Origin: Candidatus Opimibacter skivensis | Lineage (GTDB): Bacteria > Bacteroidota > Bacteroidia > Chitinophagales > Saprospiraceae | Length of the DNA: 64,000 nucleotides | Assembly (NCBI GenBank): GCA_016721905.1 | Contig: JADKHH010000001.1 | Coordinates: 679,141 to 743,140 of the forward strand | Direction: 5' to 3' | Shown: one piece after another, positions 57,281-64,000 of the stretch | Layout: each line of letters begins with the position of its first letter | Numbering within the stretch: position 1 is the stretch's first letter | The notes under the pieces: generated by a model | The model's database searches: none | What the model saw: only the letters and a program-made list of their open reading frames with translations | What the model was told of the DNA's origin: nothing | Position numbers and translations under genes: made by a program

Positions 57281-58270
57281 CTAATATGCCCAGGTCCAGA
57301 GACTGGCTCCCCAGGTGTAGCCTCCGCCAAAGGAGGTCAGGATCACCTTGTCACCCGGCTTGAGCTGATCTTCCCATTCCCAAAGACAAAGCGGTATAGT
57401 TGCGGACGTGGTATTGCCATATTTCTGGATATTGACCATCACCCGTTCCATTGGAAACTTAAGGTAATCTGCTACCGCCTGGATAATACGTAGGTTGGCC
57501 TGGTGAGGCACTACAAACCGGATGTCGTCAGGACTCAGATTATTGCGTTTCAGTATTTCGTTTACAGCTTCAGCCATTCCTTTGACGGCGGCCTTGAACA
57601 CCGGCTTGCCATCCTGGAAGAGGTAATGCCATTTCTTGTCCACTGTCTCATGTGTAGGTGGGTTTTTGGAACCACCTCCTTTCATATGGAGAAACTCAGC
57701 TCCTACTCCATCAACGCGCATCCATGAATCCTGCAAACCAAATCCCTGATCGTTGGGCTGCAGCAATATAGCTCCGGCGGCATCTCCAAAAAGTATGCAG
57801 GTAGACCTGTCTGTATAGTCGGTAATGGAAGACATCTTGTCAGCCCCTACAACAATGACATTCTTATAGGCACCTGATTCGATAAATTTTGCTCCAGTAG
57901 TCGCTGAAAACAGGAAACCCGAGCAAGCCGCCTGGATGTCATAGGCAAAGGCGTTTTTAGCTCCGATGTTATAGCAGATCAAGGTACCTGTGTCCGGGAA
58001 AAAATAATCCGGTGTCACAGAGGCGCAAATAAGCAGATCAATATCCAACGGAGACAACCCTGTTTTCTTTAACAGCCCCTGAACAGCTTCAGTGGCCATA
58101 TAGGAGGTGGCTTTCTCTGGATCCCTAAGAATATGACGCTCTTCAATACCGGTGCGGGCTTTTATCCATTCGTCATTGGTGTCGACCAGGGTCTCGAGGG
58201 CCTTATTGGTCAGGATATCTTCCGGGATATAGCCATAAATGCCGGTGATGGCTGCGCGTATTTTTGACAT
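57281..58270 (-). CDS. fabH: Beta-ketoacyl-ACP synthase III FabH
   Basis: 329 aa condensing enzyme that starts fatty-acid synthesis from acetyl-CoA (or branched starters) and malonyl-ACP. Catalytic triad visible: Cys116 in QAACSGFLFS, His in VPHQANLRII, Asn in YGNTTSATIP. Full length. In most Bacteroidota rpmF and plsX precede fabH; here the upstream neighbour is the divergent thioredoxin/SPOR gene, so the usual cluster is broken. Confidence 0.95.
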   Translation of the reverse strand: MSKIRAAITGIYGYIPEDILTNKALETLVDTNDEWIKARTGIEERHILRDPEKATSYMATEAVQGLLKKTGLSPLDIDLLICASVTPDYFFPDTGTLICYNIGAKNAFAYDIQAACSGFLFSATTGAKFIESGAYKNVIVVGADKMSSITDYTDRSTCILFGDAAGAILLQPNDQGFGLQDSWMRVDGVGAEFLHMKGGGSKNPPTHETVDKKWHYLFQDGKPVFKAAVKGMAEAVNEILKRNNLSPDDIRFVVPHQANLRIIQAVADYLKFPMERVMVNIQKYGNTTSATIPLCLWEWEDQLKPGDKVILTSFGGGYTWGASLWTWAY

Positions 58271-58291
58271 TGGGCAAAAATTTTAGGACGG

Positions 58292-58299
58292 CGAAGGTA
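58292..58299 (-). promoter_or_regulatory. Near-consensus -7 box of fabH
   Basis: TACCTTCG on minus, 7 of 8 matches to TAnnTTTG, 21 bases before the fabH ATG. The same variant precedes the gene at 39395. Confidence 0.4.
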
Positions 58300-58441
58300 G
58301 ACATTTCTATACATCTGATGCTGAATCTTAACGGTTTATGTCCTGATTAACCGGTAAGGCATTCCAGCGGTTTTGGTATGGTTTTTGTGCTTTAAAAAGA
58401 TAATTTACAGCATATTATAAATTACGTTTAACTTTAATATC

Positions 58442-59251
58442 ATGAAACTGTACCTATTATCCCTGTTATTCCTTTGGAACGCCAGTTCCACGAAGACACC
58501 TAATTTCTATCCTTCTTATGTAGCGGCCAGAGAAGCCTCTAAAAACTACCAGAAGGATTTACTGATTTTCTTTTCGAAACAATCCTGCTCGCAGTGTGAT
58601 GCAGCATGGGCCACCTTTGAAAAGGACCAACTTGGCACGAAAATTTTCATTTCAACGATGATTGACGCCCAGGATTTTGATGGCGCAGTGTTACTGGACA
58701 AATACGGTCTCAATTCAGCTCCATCCTGGCTCATCCTTGATTATGAAGGAAATGTAAAACAGAAATGGGCTGGTGACTGGAAAAATCCGCATGTAAGGCC
58801 TGACCCTTCAGCGCCTGTTGAACAGCCAAAACCAGAGGCGAAACCAGTGCCTGTATTTAAAGCAACAACTGCAACGCAACCTGCTACAAAACCAGCTGCC
58901 GTAGAAACACCTGCCACAGCTCCGGTTGCAGTCATAGAAAAGCCTGCACCAGCTGTAACTCCTGCTGAGCCTAAAACAGAAAATACCACTTCAGGTTTTG
59001 TACTTCAGGCAGGTTATTTTGGTTCAGAAGCCAATGCACAAAAGCTTGTCAATGACCTGAATACGAAAGGATATGAAAAGTATACGATTAAGACAGCCCT
59101 CCAGAATGGCACCACCTATTACAGAGTTGTTTCTCCCGGATTTTCTTCCGAAGCAGAAGCAGCAAAAGTTGTGGAGGCCCTCTCAGGATCTGGCATCAAA
59201 GCGACTATCAAAAAAATGACTGAAATAGTCCCCCCTATTATTTCAGATTAG
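58442..59251 (+). CDS. Thioredoxin-fold plus SPOR-domain protein
   Basis: 269 aa. Short hydrophobic signal (MKLYLLSLLFLWNASS). Residues about 22-120 form a thioredoxin-like domain with a CSQC pair (Cys49, Cys52) and GLNSAPSWLILDYEG as the cis-Pro strand; residues about 122-185 are a Pro/Ala/Thr/Lys-rich linker; residues about 187-262 are a SPOR domain (FVLQAGYFGSEANAQKLVND, then YYRVVSPGFSSEAEAAKVVE). SPOR binds denuded glycan strands at division septa, so this would place a redox domain at the septum. The combination is unusual. Near-consensus -7 box TAACTTTA at 58429-58436. Confidence 0.82.
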   Translation: MKLYLLSLLFLWNASSTKTPNFYPSYVAAREASKNYQKDLLIFFSKQSCSQCDAAWATFEKDQLGTKIFISTMIDAQDFDGAVLLDKYGLNSAPSWLILDYEGNVKQKWAGDWKNPHVRPDPSAPVEQPKPEAKPVPVFKATTATQPATKPAAVETPATAPVAVIEKPAPAVTPAEPKTENTTSGFVLQAGYFGSEANAQKLVNDLNTKGYEKYTIKTALQNGTTYYRVVSPGFSSEAEAAKVVEALSGSGIKATIKKMTEIVPPIISD

Positions 59252-59255
59252 AACG

Positions 59256-59284
59256 AAAAGCAGGAACCAACATTCCTGCTTTTT
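59256..59284 (+). terminator. Rho-independent terminator
   Basis: Perfect stem AAAAGCAGGAA / TTCCTGCTTTT (59256-59266, 59273-59283; loop CCAACA) with T-tract, five bases after the SPOR gene stop. Confidence 0.9.
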
Positions 59285-59332
59285 CATTTTTCGGCATTAG
59301 CACGATACCTTTACGTCATATACCTTAATACT

Positions 59333-60574
59333 TTGTCAACAAGCATATTACTCAGACGAATTTCCACACTGGCGGGTATCCTGCCTGAAGGCGTATTACG
59401 ATTGAAGGGCCATGAAATGTCCGAATTCAAACACTTGTCTAATGCCTATCTGTTGCTAGAAGGTGGCATGATTGTTCAGTTCGGACCTGATCAGGAGTGC
59501 CAGGTCGAACGCGCAGATGCTGTGATTGACTGCTCCGGTAAAATGGTGTTGCCTGCCTTCTGTGATAGCCATACACACTTGGTTTTTGCAGCGTGGCGAG
59601 AAAATGAATTTGTCGACCGCATCAAAGGGATGAGCTATGAGGAAATTGCTAAGCGTGGGGGTGGCATTCTGAATTCAGCTGCAAAACTTCAGGCAGCTTC
59701 GGAAGATCAGCTTTTTGAACTGGCCAGTGAGCGTCTTCATGAAGTAATGAGCATGGGCACCGGTGCCATCGAAATCAAGAGCGGATATGGTCTGACTGTG
59801 GAGAGTGAGCTAAAAATGCTGAGGGTAATTCGGCGAATAAAAGACCTGAATCTGATCCCGGTCAAAGCCACCTTCCTTGGAGCGCATGCTATGCCTACCC
59901 TGTTCAAATCTAACAGGCCTGAATACATCCGCCTCCTGACTGAAGAGATGGTTCCTCAAATAGCGGAGAAGGGGCTTGCTGACTATATTGATGTATTCTG
60001 TGACAAAGGATTTTATACTGTTGAAGAAACAGACCAGATCCTTGAAGCCGGAGCAAGATATGGCCTGAAGCCAAAAATACATGCTAATGAGCTGGACTAT
60101 TCAGGTGGCATCCAGGTGGGCGTGAAACATCAAGCTGTTTCAGTAGATCACCTCGAATACACTGGCCCTGAAGAAATTGCGTCACTTGCTTCAAGTGATA
60201 CCATAGCTACTATCTTGCCCTCCACCGCGTTCTTTCTTGGCCTGCCCTATGCTCCTGCGAGGAATATGATTGAAAACAACATATGCGTGGCTCTTGCCAG
60301 TGACTACAACCCTGGGTCTTCGCCTAGTGGTAATATGTCTTTCATCCTTTCCCTTGCTTGTGTTAAGCTTAAGATGCTCCCTGAAGAAGCCTTCAATGCG
60401 CTGACGATCAATGGGGCTGCTGCCTTAGAGTTAGGTGACAAGGTGGGTAGTATAACTGCTTCGAAATCAGCCAATATTCTTATTACAAAGCCTGTCTCCA
60501 GCCTTGCTTATCTACCCTATTCCTTTGGAGCGGGTTGGATTGAGAAGGTGATAATTGGGGGGAAGGAGATTTAG
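59333..60574 (+). CDS. hutI: Imidazolonepropionase HutI
   Basis: 413 aa amidohydrolase of histidine degradation, converting imidazolonepropionate to formiminoglutamate. Metal-binding DSHTHLVFA; substrate segment IKSGYGLTVESELKML; HANELDYSGG; VDHLEYTG; and ALASDYNPGSSPSGNMSF, all typical. The start is TTG (59333), 48 bases after the upstream terminator's T-tract; the next in-frame ATG (59417, MSEFKH) would remove the N-terminal beta domain. No other hut gene in the window. Confidence 0.93.
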   Translation: MSTSILLRRISTLAGILPEGVLRLKGHEMSEFKHLSNAYLLLEGGMIVQFGPDQECQVERADAVIDCSGKMVLPAFCDSHTHLVFAAWRENEFVDRIKGMSYEEIAKRGGGILNSAAKLQAASEDQLFELASERLHEVMSMGTGAIEIKSGYGLTVESELKMLRVIRRIKDLNLIPVKATFLGAHAMPTLFKSNRPEYIRLLTEEMVPQIAEKGLADYIDVFCDKGFYTVEETDQILEAGARYGLKPKIHANELDYSGGIQVGVKHQAVSVDHLEYTGPEEIASLASSDTIATILPSTAFFLGLPYAPARNMIENNICVALASDYNPGSSPSGNMSFILSLACVKLKMLPEEAFNALTINGAAALELGDKVGSITASKSANILITKPVSSLAYLPYSFGAGWIEKVIIGGKEI

Positions 60575-60780
60575 GTGGCCGCTGGCCTGGTGTCCGGACA
60601 CCAACAACGGCAGTTGGAAAGGACACCAGCTGGATGGCGGTATGCTTGTCAGGGGCGTATTGCATCCGCCCCTGACAAAAGAAATCCGTTTTATTGGGGG
60701 CGGATGCAATACGCCCACGACTATTCAGTGGTTGGCGGAGAGAACTCCATCCAACGGCAAGCCGATTTTGGTTGATTTTT
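60575..60780 (+). repeat. Composite intergenic repeat after hutI
   Basis: Begins at the base after the hutI stop. Contains CTGGTGTCCGGACACCAA (a palindrome), GGCAGTTGGAAAGGACACCA, and the long inverted repeat at 60652-60716; CATCCAACGGCAAGCC closes it near 60770. More GC-rich than the flanks. No protein-coding gene. Confidence 0.6.
60652..60716. repeat. 20-bp perfect inverted repeat, REP/MITE-like
   Basis: GGGCGTATTGCATCCGCCCC (60653-60672) and its exact reverse complement (60697-60716), separated by 24 bases. Each arm also carries GGGCG...CGCCC ends, so a single arm can fold on itself. It looks like a mobile palindromic element without its own gene; GGGCGTATTGCA-type palindromes are, as I recall, common in Bacteroidota. 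Confidence 0.7.
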
Positions 60781-60945
60781 ACCTTGTATAATTGACGATT
60801 CTGATACTTTTAAGCCACAGGTTGTCGTTAACCAAGCATTCTGACCCTCAGGCAGCCTTTCCATGTCATCAGGAATCTTAGTAACCAACCCTGCTCCCTT
60901 TAGAAAATAAATGAAAACCACGACCTCAAAGCCGAATTGAAACCC
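60781..60945. other. Intergenic region before the adhesin gene
   Basis: AT-rich sequence with only short open frames. Nothing recognisable apart from the -7 box that follows it. Confidence 0.4.
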
Positions 60946-60953
60946 TATTTTTG
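60946..60953 (+). promoter_or_regulatory. Putative -7 promoter box of the adhesin gene
   Basis: TATTTTTG, exact TAnnTTTG match, 41 bases before the ATG at 60995. Confidence 0.5.
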
Positions 60954-60994
60954 CGCCAACATATTATAGAAATTACTAATACTATCACGATTGA

Positions 60995-63900
60995 ATGGAA
61001 AATCTGCATGCTAAGCACATAAGAAGATGGGTTTGCCTCCTCACCATTTTCGCCGGATTTTCGATTCAAACCGGCTTTTCAACTCCCCTGATCTCAGCCT
61101 GTGACGTATCCCCTGCGTCCACAAAAGGAATGGATCCAGTCATCTTCAGCTTTGGTTGTATTGATGGTGAACCAGGTGACACTATCTGTGTACCGGTTAC
61201 TGTTGAAAATTTTAATGATATCGTTATCGCCCAGTTTGAAATATACTGGAACAGCAGTGTACTGGACTATATAGAAATCTCTAACCCAGGCTCTCCAAGC
61301 ATCAATGTAATCGCGGATTTTAATCTCTCCGGTCCGAATGCATTGAAATTTATACCCCTGGGCTTTCCGATTGATGGAGAGTCATTACCCGATGGTACGG
61401 TTCTCTTTGAAATCTGTTTCCGGATTATTGGTTTTCCTGACTCAACCAGTTGCGTAGGGATCAGCCCCTATTTTGATTTTGAAGTTGCGGACGTCAATGG
61501 TGTAGTTCCTTCTGATTCGGTCAATTGTTGCATGACGGTAGACAACGCGGTCACACTTGTGGCTTTTGTTTCAAGTTGTGGACCGGCAATAGCAGGTGGA
61601 AACGGTACGATTGATGTAACTGCGTACGGTGGCACTGCTCCATATACCATTACGGGTGTGCCGGGTGGACCTTATGTCATACCGACCGAAGGAGGAAGTA
61701 CTGTTCTCAATGCGCCAGCTGGCAACTATATTGTTTTGGTTACGGACGCCTTGGGCAATTCGGTGATGTACAGTACAGATATAGCTGTGATCGAACTAGG
61801 TGTCATCACCCGTCCGAGAGATCCGACCTGCTATAAATTTCAAAATGGCATCATGTGGATCAAACCAACAGGTGGTTCTGAACCATACAGCTACATTTGG
61901 GAAAGCCTGAATGATCCTACTCTTGCAGGATCCGGTTTTATCCGTAATCTTGGTGACTCCTCATTAGTCACCAGTCTTCCGGATGGTATTTATCAGATTC
62001 TTGTTCAAGATAATAATGGTTGTTCAGTTGAAGTCAATGTCACCTTAAATGATAACCCTTTTATCATCGACGTCGAGGACCTCATCAATGCCACCTGTGT
62101 TGGTTCAGAAAACGGACTGATTGATATCAATGTCTCCGGCGCTACACCTGACATAGATGGTAATTACACCATCGAAGGAAACATAAACGGAACAGGCTTT
62201 AGTATATCAAGTAATATGGTGAGTATCGGATTATTGAATCCGGGAGATTACGAGATCACTATATCCGATAATGTATCTCAATGCGATACGGTTTTCGAAT
62301 TTACCATTGGATATTCCGATACGATTTCTGCAACCATGACGGTCACAGATCCTCCATGTGCGGGTGGTGTCAATGGCAGCATCTCTATTCATGGATTGAC
62401 CAATGGTGTACCTGGGCCGTCTTATAGTTACACTATTTTCGAAAACGGTGTCCAGGTAACCGCAGTCAATAATATTGGTGGTACGTTTAATTACAGTCCA
62501 CTGGCACCCGGAGATTATACTGTGGTTGTAGAAGAGGGCCTTTGTCTTTCAGATTCCATTCACTTTACCATATCAGATCCTGCTCCTATCATCGCTACGG
62601 TCGTCGGATCAACACCTGATAATTGCCTTAATAACGGAACAGGGGATATCTGGTTTTCGATCACGGGTGGATCAGGCACATATACTTTGGATGCAGGTGC
62701 GGGTTTCCAGGACGTGGATACATTGTTTAATCTGAATTCAGGGAATTATACACTGACAGTTACAGACGACAATACAAATTGCACTGCTACGCTACCCTTT
62801 ACCATCACTTCAATAGAGGATAATGAAGAGGCTGATATTACTTTCCAGTTTAGTGGTACACCCTGTGATGGCGGTACCGTCACGTTGCTCTACCAGGGAG
62901 GACCGATTCCAAATGGAGCCGGTGTAACATGGAGTAACGGTGGCGTAGGACCAACCATCACTATTACTGAGACAGATACGCTGAGTGTTAATCTTCTGAT
63001 CCCCCCTCCTGTAGGTTGTATACTTAATGATACTGTGCATATCAATTGCATGCTGGAGCTTGAGCTTGATATCACGGTCATACAGCCTCTCTGTGGAGAC
63101 GGCGCCCAAGGTGGCCCTTATACGGGCACAGTCATTGTCGATACGGCTAATGCTGTAGCACCCGTCACCTGGATATGGTCATTTCCGGATACGACAACGA
63201 CAGGCATTTATTCAGGTCTTGCCCCAGGAAGATATTACGTGACGGTGACGGATGGCCTGGACTCAACTGCAGTTGACAGTTTTGATATTGTAGCGCCTAA
63301 CAGCCTAACCCTTGCGTTTAGCAATATTGACAGTACTTCATGCCCGGAGATCTGTGACGGAGCCGTCAGAATAGTGCCCGGCAACGGGGATCCTACTATG
63401 GATTACCAAATCTACTGGGACCCGATCAATCCAATGGCAGATACAGGAATCTTCTTTAACATCAACGGTTTATGTGCCGGCTTCAATGTATTCTCCGTTT
63501 CACAGGATGGAATATGTTTTTACAATGATACCATAGAAATCTTAGCGCCTGATTCTATCAGCATCGATCTTGTTCAATCCGTAGATGCTACCTGTTATGG
63601 TTACACGGATGGTTTACTTGAAGTCGTAGCCGGTGGCGGTACCCCAGGTTATACCTATGCATGGATGAATGGCCCTGCACTACCCGTAAATAATGGTATC
63701 GCGTCAGGCATGCAATACATCACGGTTACCGATAGTAAAAATTGCATGCGAACAGATAGCTTTAGTATTGGGCAGCCCGATACACTGATAGCGGATATTG
63801 ACTTAACCGGCACGCTTAACATATCCTGTGGAAACAGCAGTGATGGTATCATCTCGCTGCAAGTAACCGGAGGTAATGCAGGTGCTTATATTTATACCTG

Positions 63901-64000
63901 GAACCCTGATGTATCCACTTCCGGCCAGGCTGCAAACCTTGGTGTCGGAAATTATTTTATAACCGTAAGTGATTCTAAAGGGTGCACAGATACTACATCA
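60995..64000 (+). CDS. Giant secreted adhesin with cohesin-like domain and SprB repeats (partial)
   Basis: At least 1002 codons with no stop; runs off the right edge. Signal peptide HIRRWVCLLTIFAGFSIQTG with an Ala-rich cleavage region near ISA. Residues about 47-180 resemble a cohesin-type beta sandwich: CIDGEPGDTICVPVTVENFN, then VIAQFEIYWNSSVLDYIEIS, and LFEICFRIIG. After residue about 190 come about ten SprB-like repeats of 75-90 aa, each opening with Cys and an NG/DG pair, followed by a GG.PYTY-like strand and a YxVxVTD close (GDYEITISDN, YITVTDSKNC, NYFITVSDSKGC). SprB is the mobile gliding adhesin of Flavobacterium johnsoniae, and SprB repeats mark T9SS-exported surface proteins; a T9SS CTD is expected outside the window. 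Confidence 0.88.
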   Translation, partial: MENLHAKHIRRWVCLLTIFAGFSIQTGFSTPLISACDVSPASTKGMDPVIFSFGCIDGEPGDTICVPVTVENFNDIVIAQFEIYWNSSVLDYIEISNPGSPSINVIADFNLSGPNALKFIPLGFPIDGESLPDGTVLFEICFRIIGFPDSTSCVGISPYFDFEVADVNGVVPSDSVNCCMTVDNAVTLVAFVSSCGPAIAGGNGTIDVTAYGGTAPYTITGVPGGPYVIPTEGGSTVLNAPAGNYIVLVTDALGNSVMYSTDIAVIELGVITRPRDPTCYKFQNGIMWIKPTGGSEPYSYIWESLNDPTLAGSGFIRNLGDSSLVTSLPDGIYQILVQDNNGCSVEVNVTLNDNPFIIDVEDLINATCVGSENGLIDINVSGATPDIDGNYTIEGNINGTGFSISSNMVSIGLLNPGDYEITISDNVSQCDTVFEFTIGYSDTISATMTVTDPPCAGGVNGSISIHGLTNGVPGPSYSYTIFENGVQVTAVNNIGGTFNYSPLAPGDYTVVVEEGLCLSDSIHFTISDPAPIIATVVGSTPDNCLNNGTGDIWFSITGGSGTYTLDAGAGFQDVDTLFNLNSGNYTLTVTDDNTNCTATLPFTITSIEDNEEADITFQFSGTPCDGGTVTLLYQGGPIPNGAGVTWSNGGVGPTITITETDTLSVNLLIPPPVGCILNDTVHINCMLELELDITVIQPLCGDGAQGGPYTGTVIVDTANAVAPVTWIWSFPDTTTTGIYSGLAPGRYYVTVTDGLDSTAVDSFDIVAPNSLTLAFSNIDSTSCPEICDGAVRIVPGNGDPTMDYQIYWDPINPMADTGIFFNINGLCAGFNVFSVSQDGICFYNDTIEILAPDSISIDLVQSVDATCYGYTDGLLEVVAGGGTPGYTYAWMNGPALPVNNGIASGMQYITVTDSKNCMRTDSFSIGQPDTLIADIDLTGTLNISCGNSSDGIISLQVTGGNAGAYIYTWNPDVSTSGQAANLGVGNYFITVSDSKGCTDTTS

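Noticed and set aside
60555..60791. Open frames across the hutI downstream repeat
   Set aside because: Composed of the inverted repeat and its flanks; both strands give similar nonsense peptides, as expected from a palindrome.

Overview
This window is a 64 kb chromosomal segment of a Bacteroidota bacterium, most likely from the Saprospiria (Saprospiraceae-like). The evidence is consistent. It carries Bacteroidota-restricted families (DUF3822 beside rsmD, DUF5683 behind parB, PorD/DUF4835 of the type IX secretion system), a protein with a T9SS C-terminal sorting domain, a giant SprB-repeat adhesin, and a Saprospiraceae-style dockerin-like lipoprotein. There are many lipoproteins with a simple [small]-C lipobox. 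Promoter -7 boxes of the Bacteroidota form TAnnTTTG sit in front of many genes, and Shine-Dalgarno sequences are mostly absent. No insertion sequence, prophage, CRISPR array or rRNA operon was seen, so this looks like core chromosome with a few lineage-specific insertions.

Layout. 0-5.7 kb: purL, a TlpA-like thioredoxin lipoprotein, a small nuclease-fold-like protein, a small Ala/Thr-rich lipoprotein and an FMN reductase. 5.8-9.3 kb: parA-parB-DUF5683 chromosome segregation cluster and the dockerin-like lipoprotein. 9.3-14.2 kb (minus): glnS, argS, rsmD, DUF3822. 14.3-18.6 kb: tsaD, dnaK, a DUF4249-like lipoprotein. 18.7-22.6 kb: panB-mltG, an OmpA/TSP3 protein, a short asparaginase. 22.8-26.8 kb (minus): a pair of M16 peptidases (one active, one inactive) and an IscA-type Fe-S protein. 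26.9-30.8 kb: a split 5'-nucleotidase (two genes) and dnaA. 31-35.8 kb: glycosyltransferase, DUF3606, TlpA-like lipoprotein, cyclophilin, tRNA-Pro, tRNA-Ser, a lipoprotein. 35.9-41.8 kb: a doubly frameshifted Tat-exported Gfo/Idh/MocA oxidoreductase, a BaiN/HI0933 flavoprotein with an orphan McrB-N-like protein, a CBS protein, a membrane protein and a saccharopine-dehydrogenase-like enzyme. 42-50.8 kb (plus): ftsK-lolA-GH3, then bamD-rpoZ-coaBC-porD-purN. 50.8-58.3 kb (minus): fabH-efp-accB-accC-ABC exporter-T9SS-sorted protein-PLP deaminase. 58.4-64 kb: a thioredoxin/SPOR hybrid, hutI and the start of the adhesin, which runs off the right edge.

How it fits together. parAB, dnaA and ftsK are replication/segregation genes within 40 kb of one another. 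That suggests, but does not prove, an origin-proximal location; no parS site or DnaA-box cluster was found. Envelope biogenesis dominates the rest: LolA, BamD, PorD, MltG, OmpA, an MsbA-like exporter and fatty-acid initiation genes.

The most unusual signals are non-coding. Several families of short-unit, low-complexity repeats begin directly at, or even inside, the 3' ends of genes (parA, argS, tsaD, dnaA, DUF3606, hutI and others). Separately, several genes have a -7 promoter box placed so close to the start codon that transcripts would be leaderless or nearly so. Neither pattern is explained by the annotated genes.
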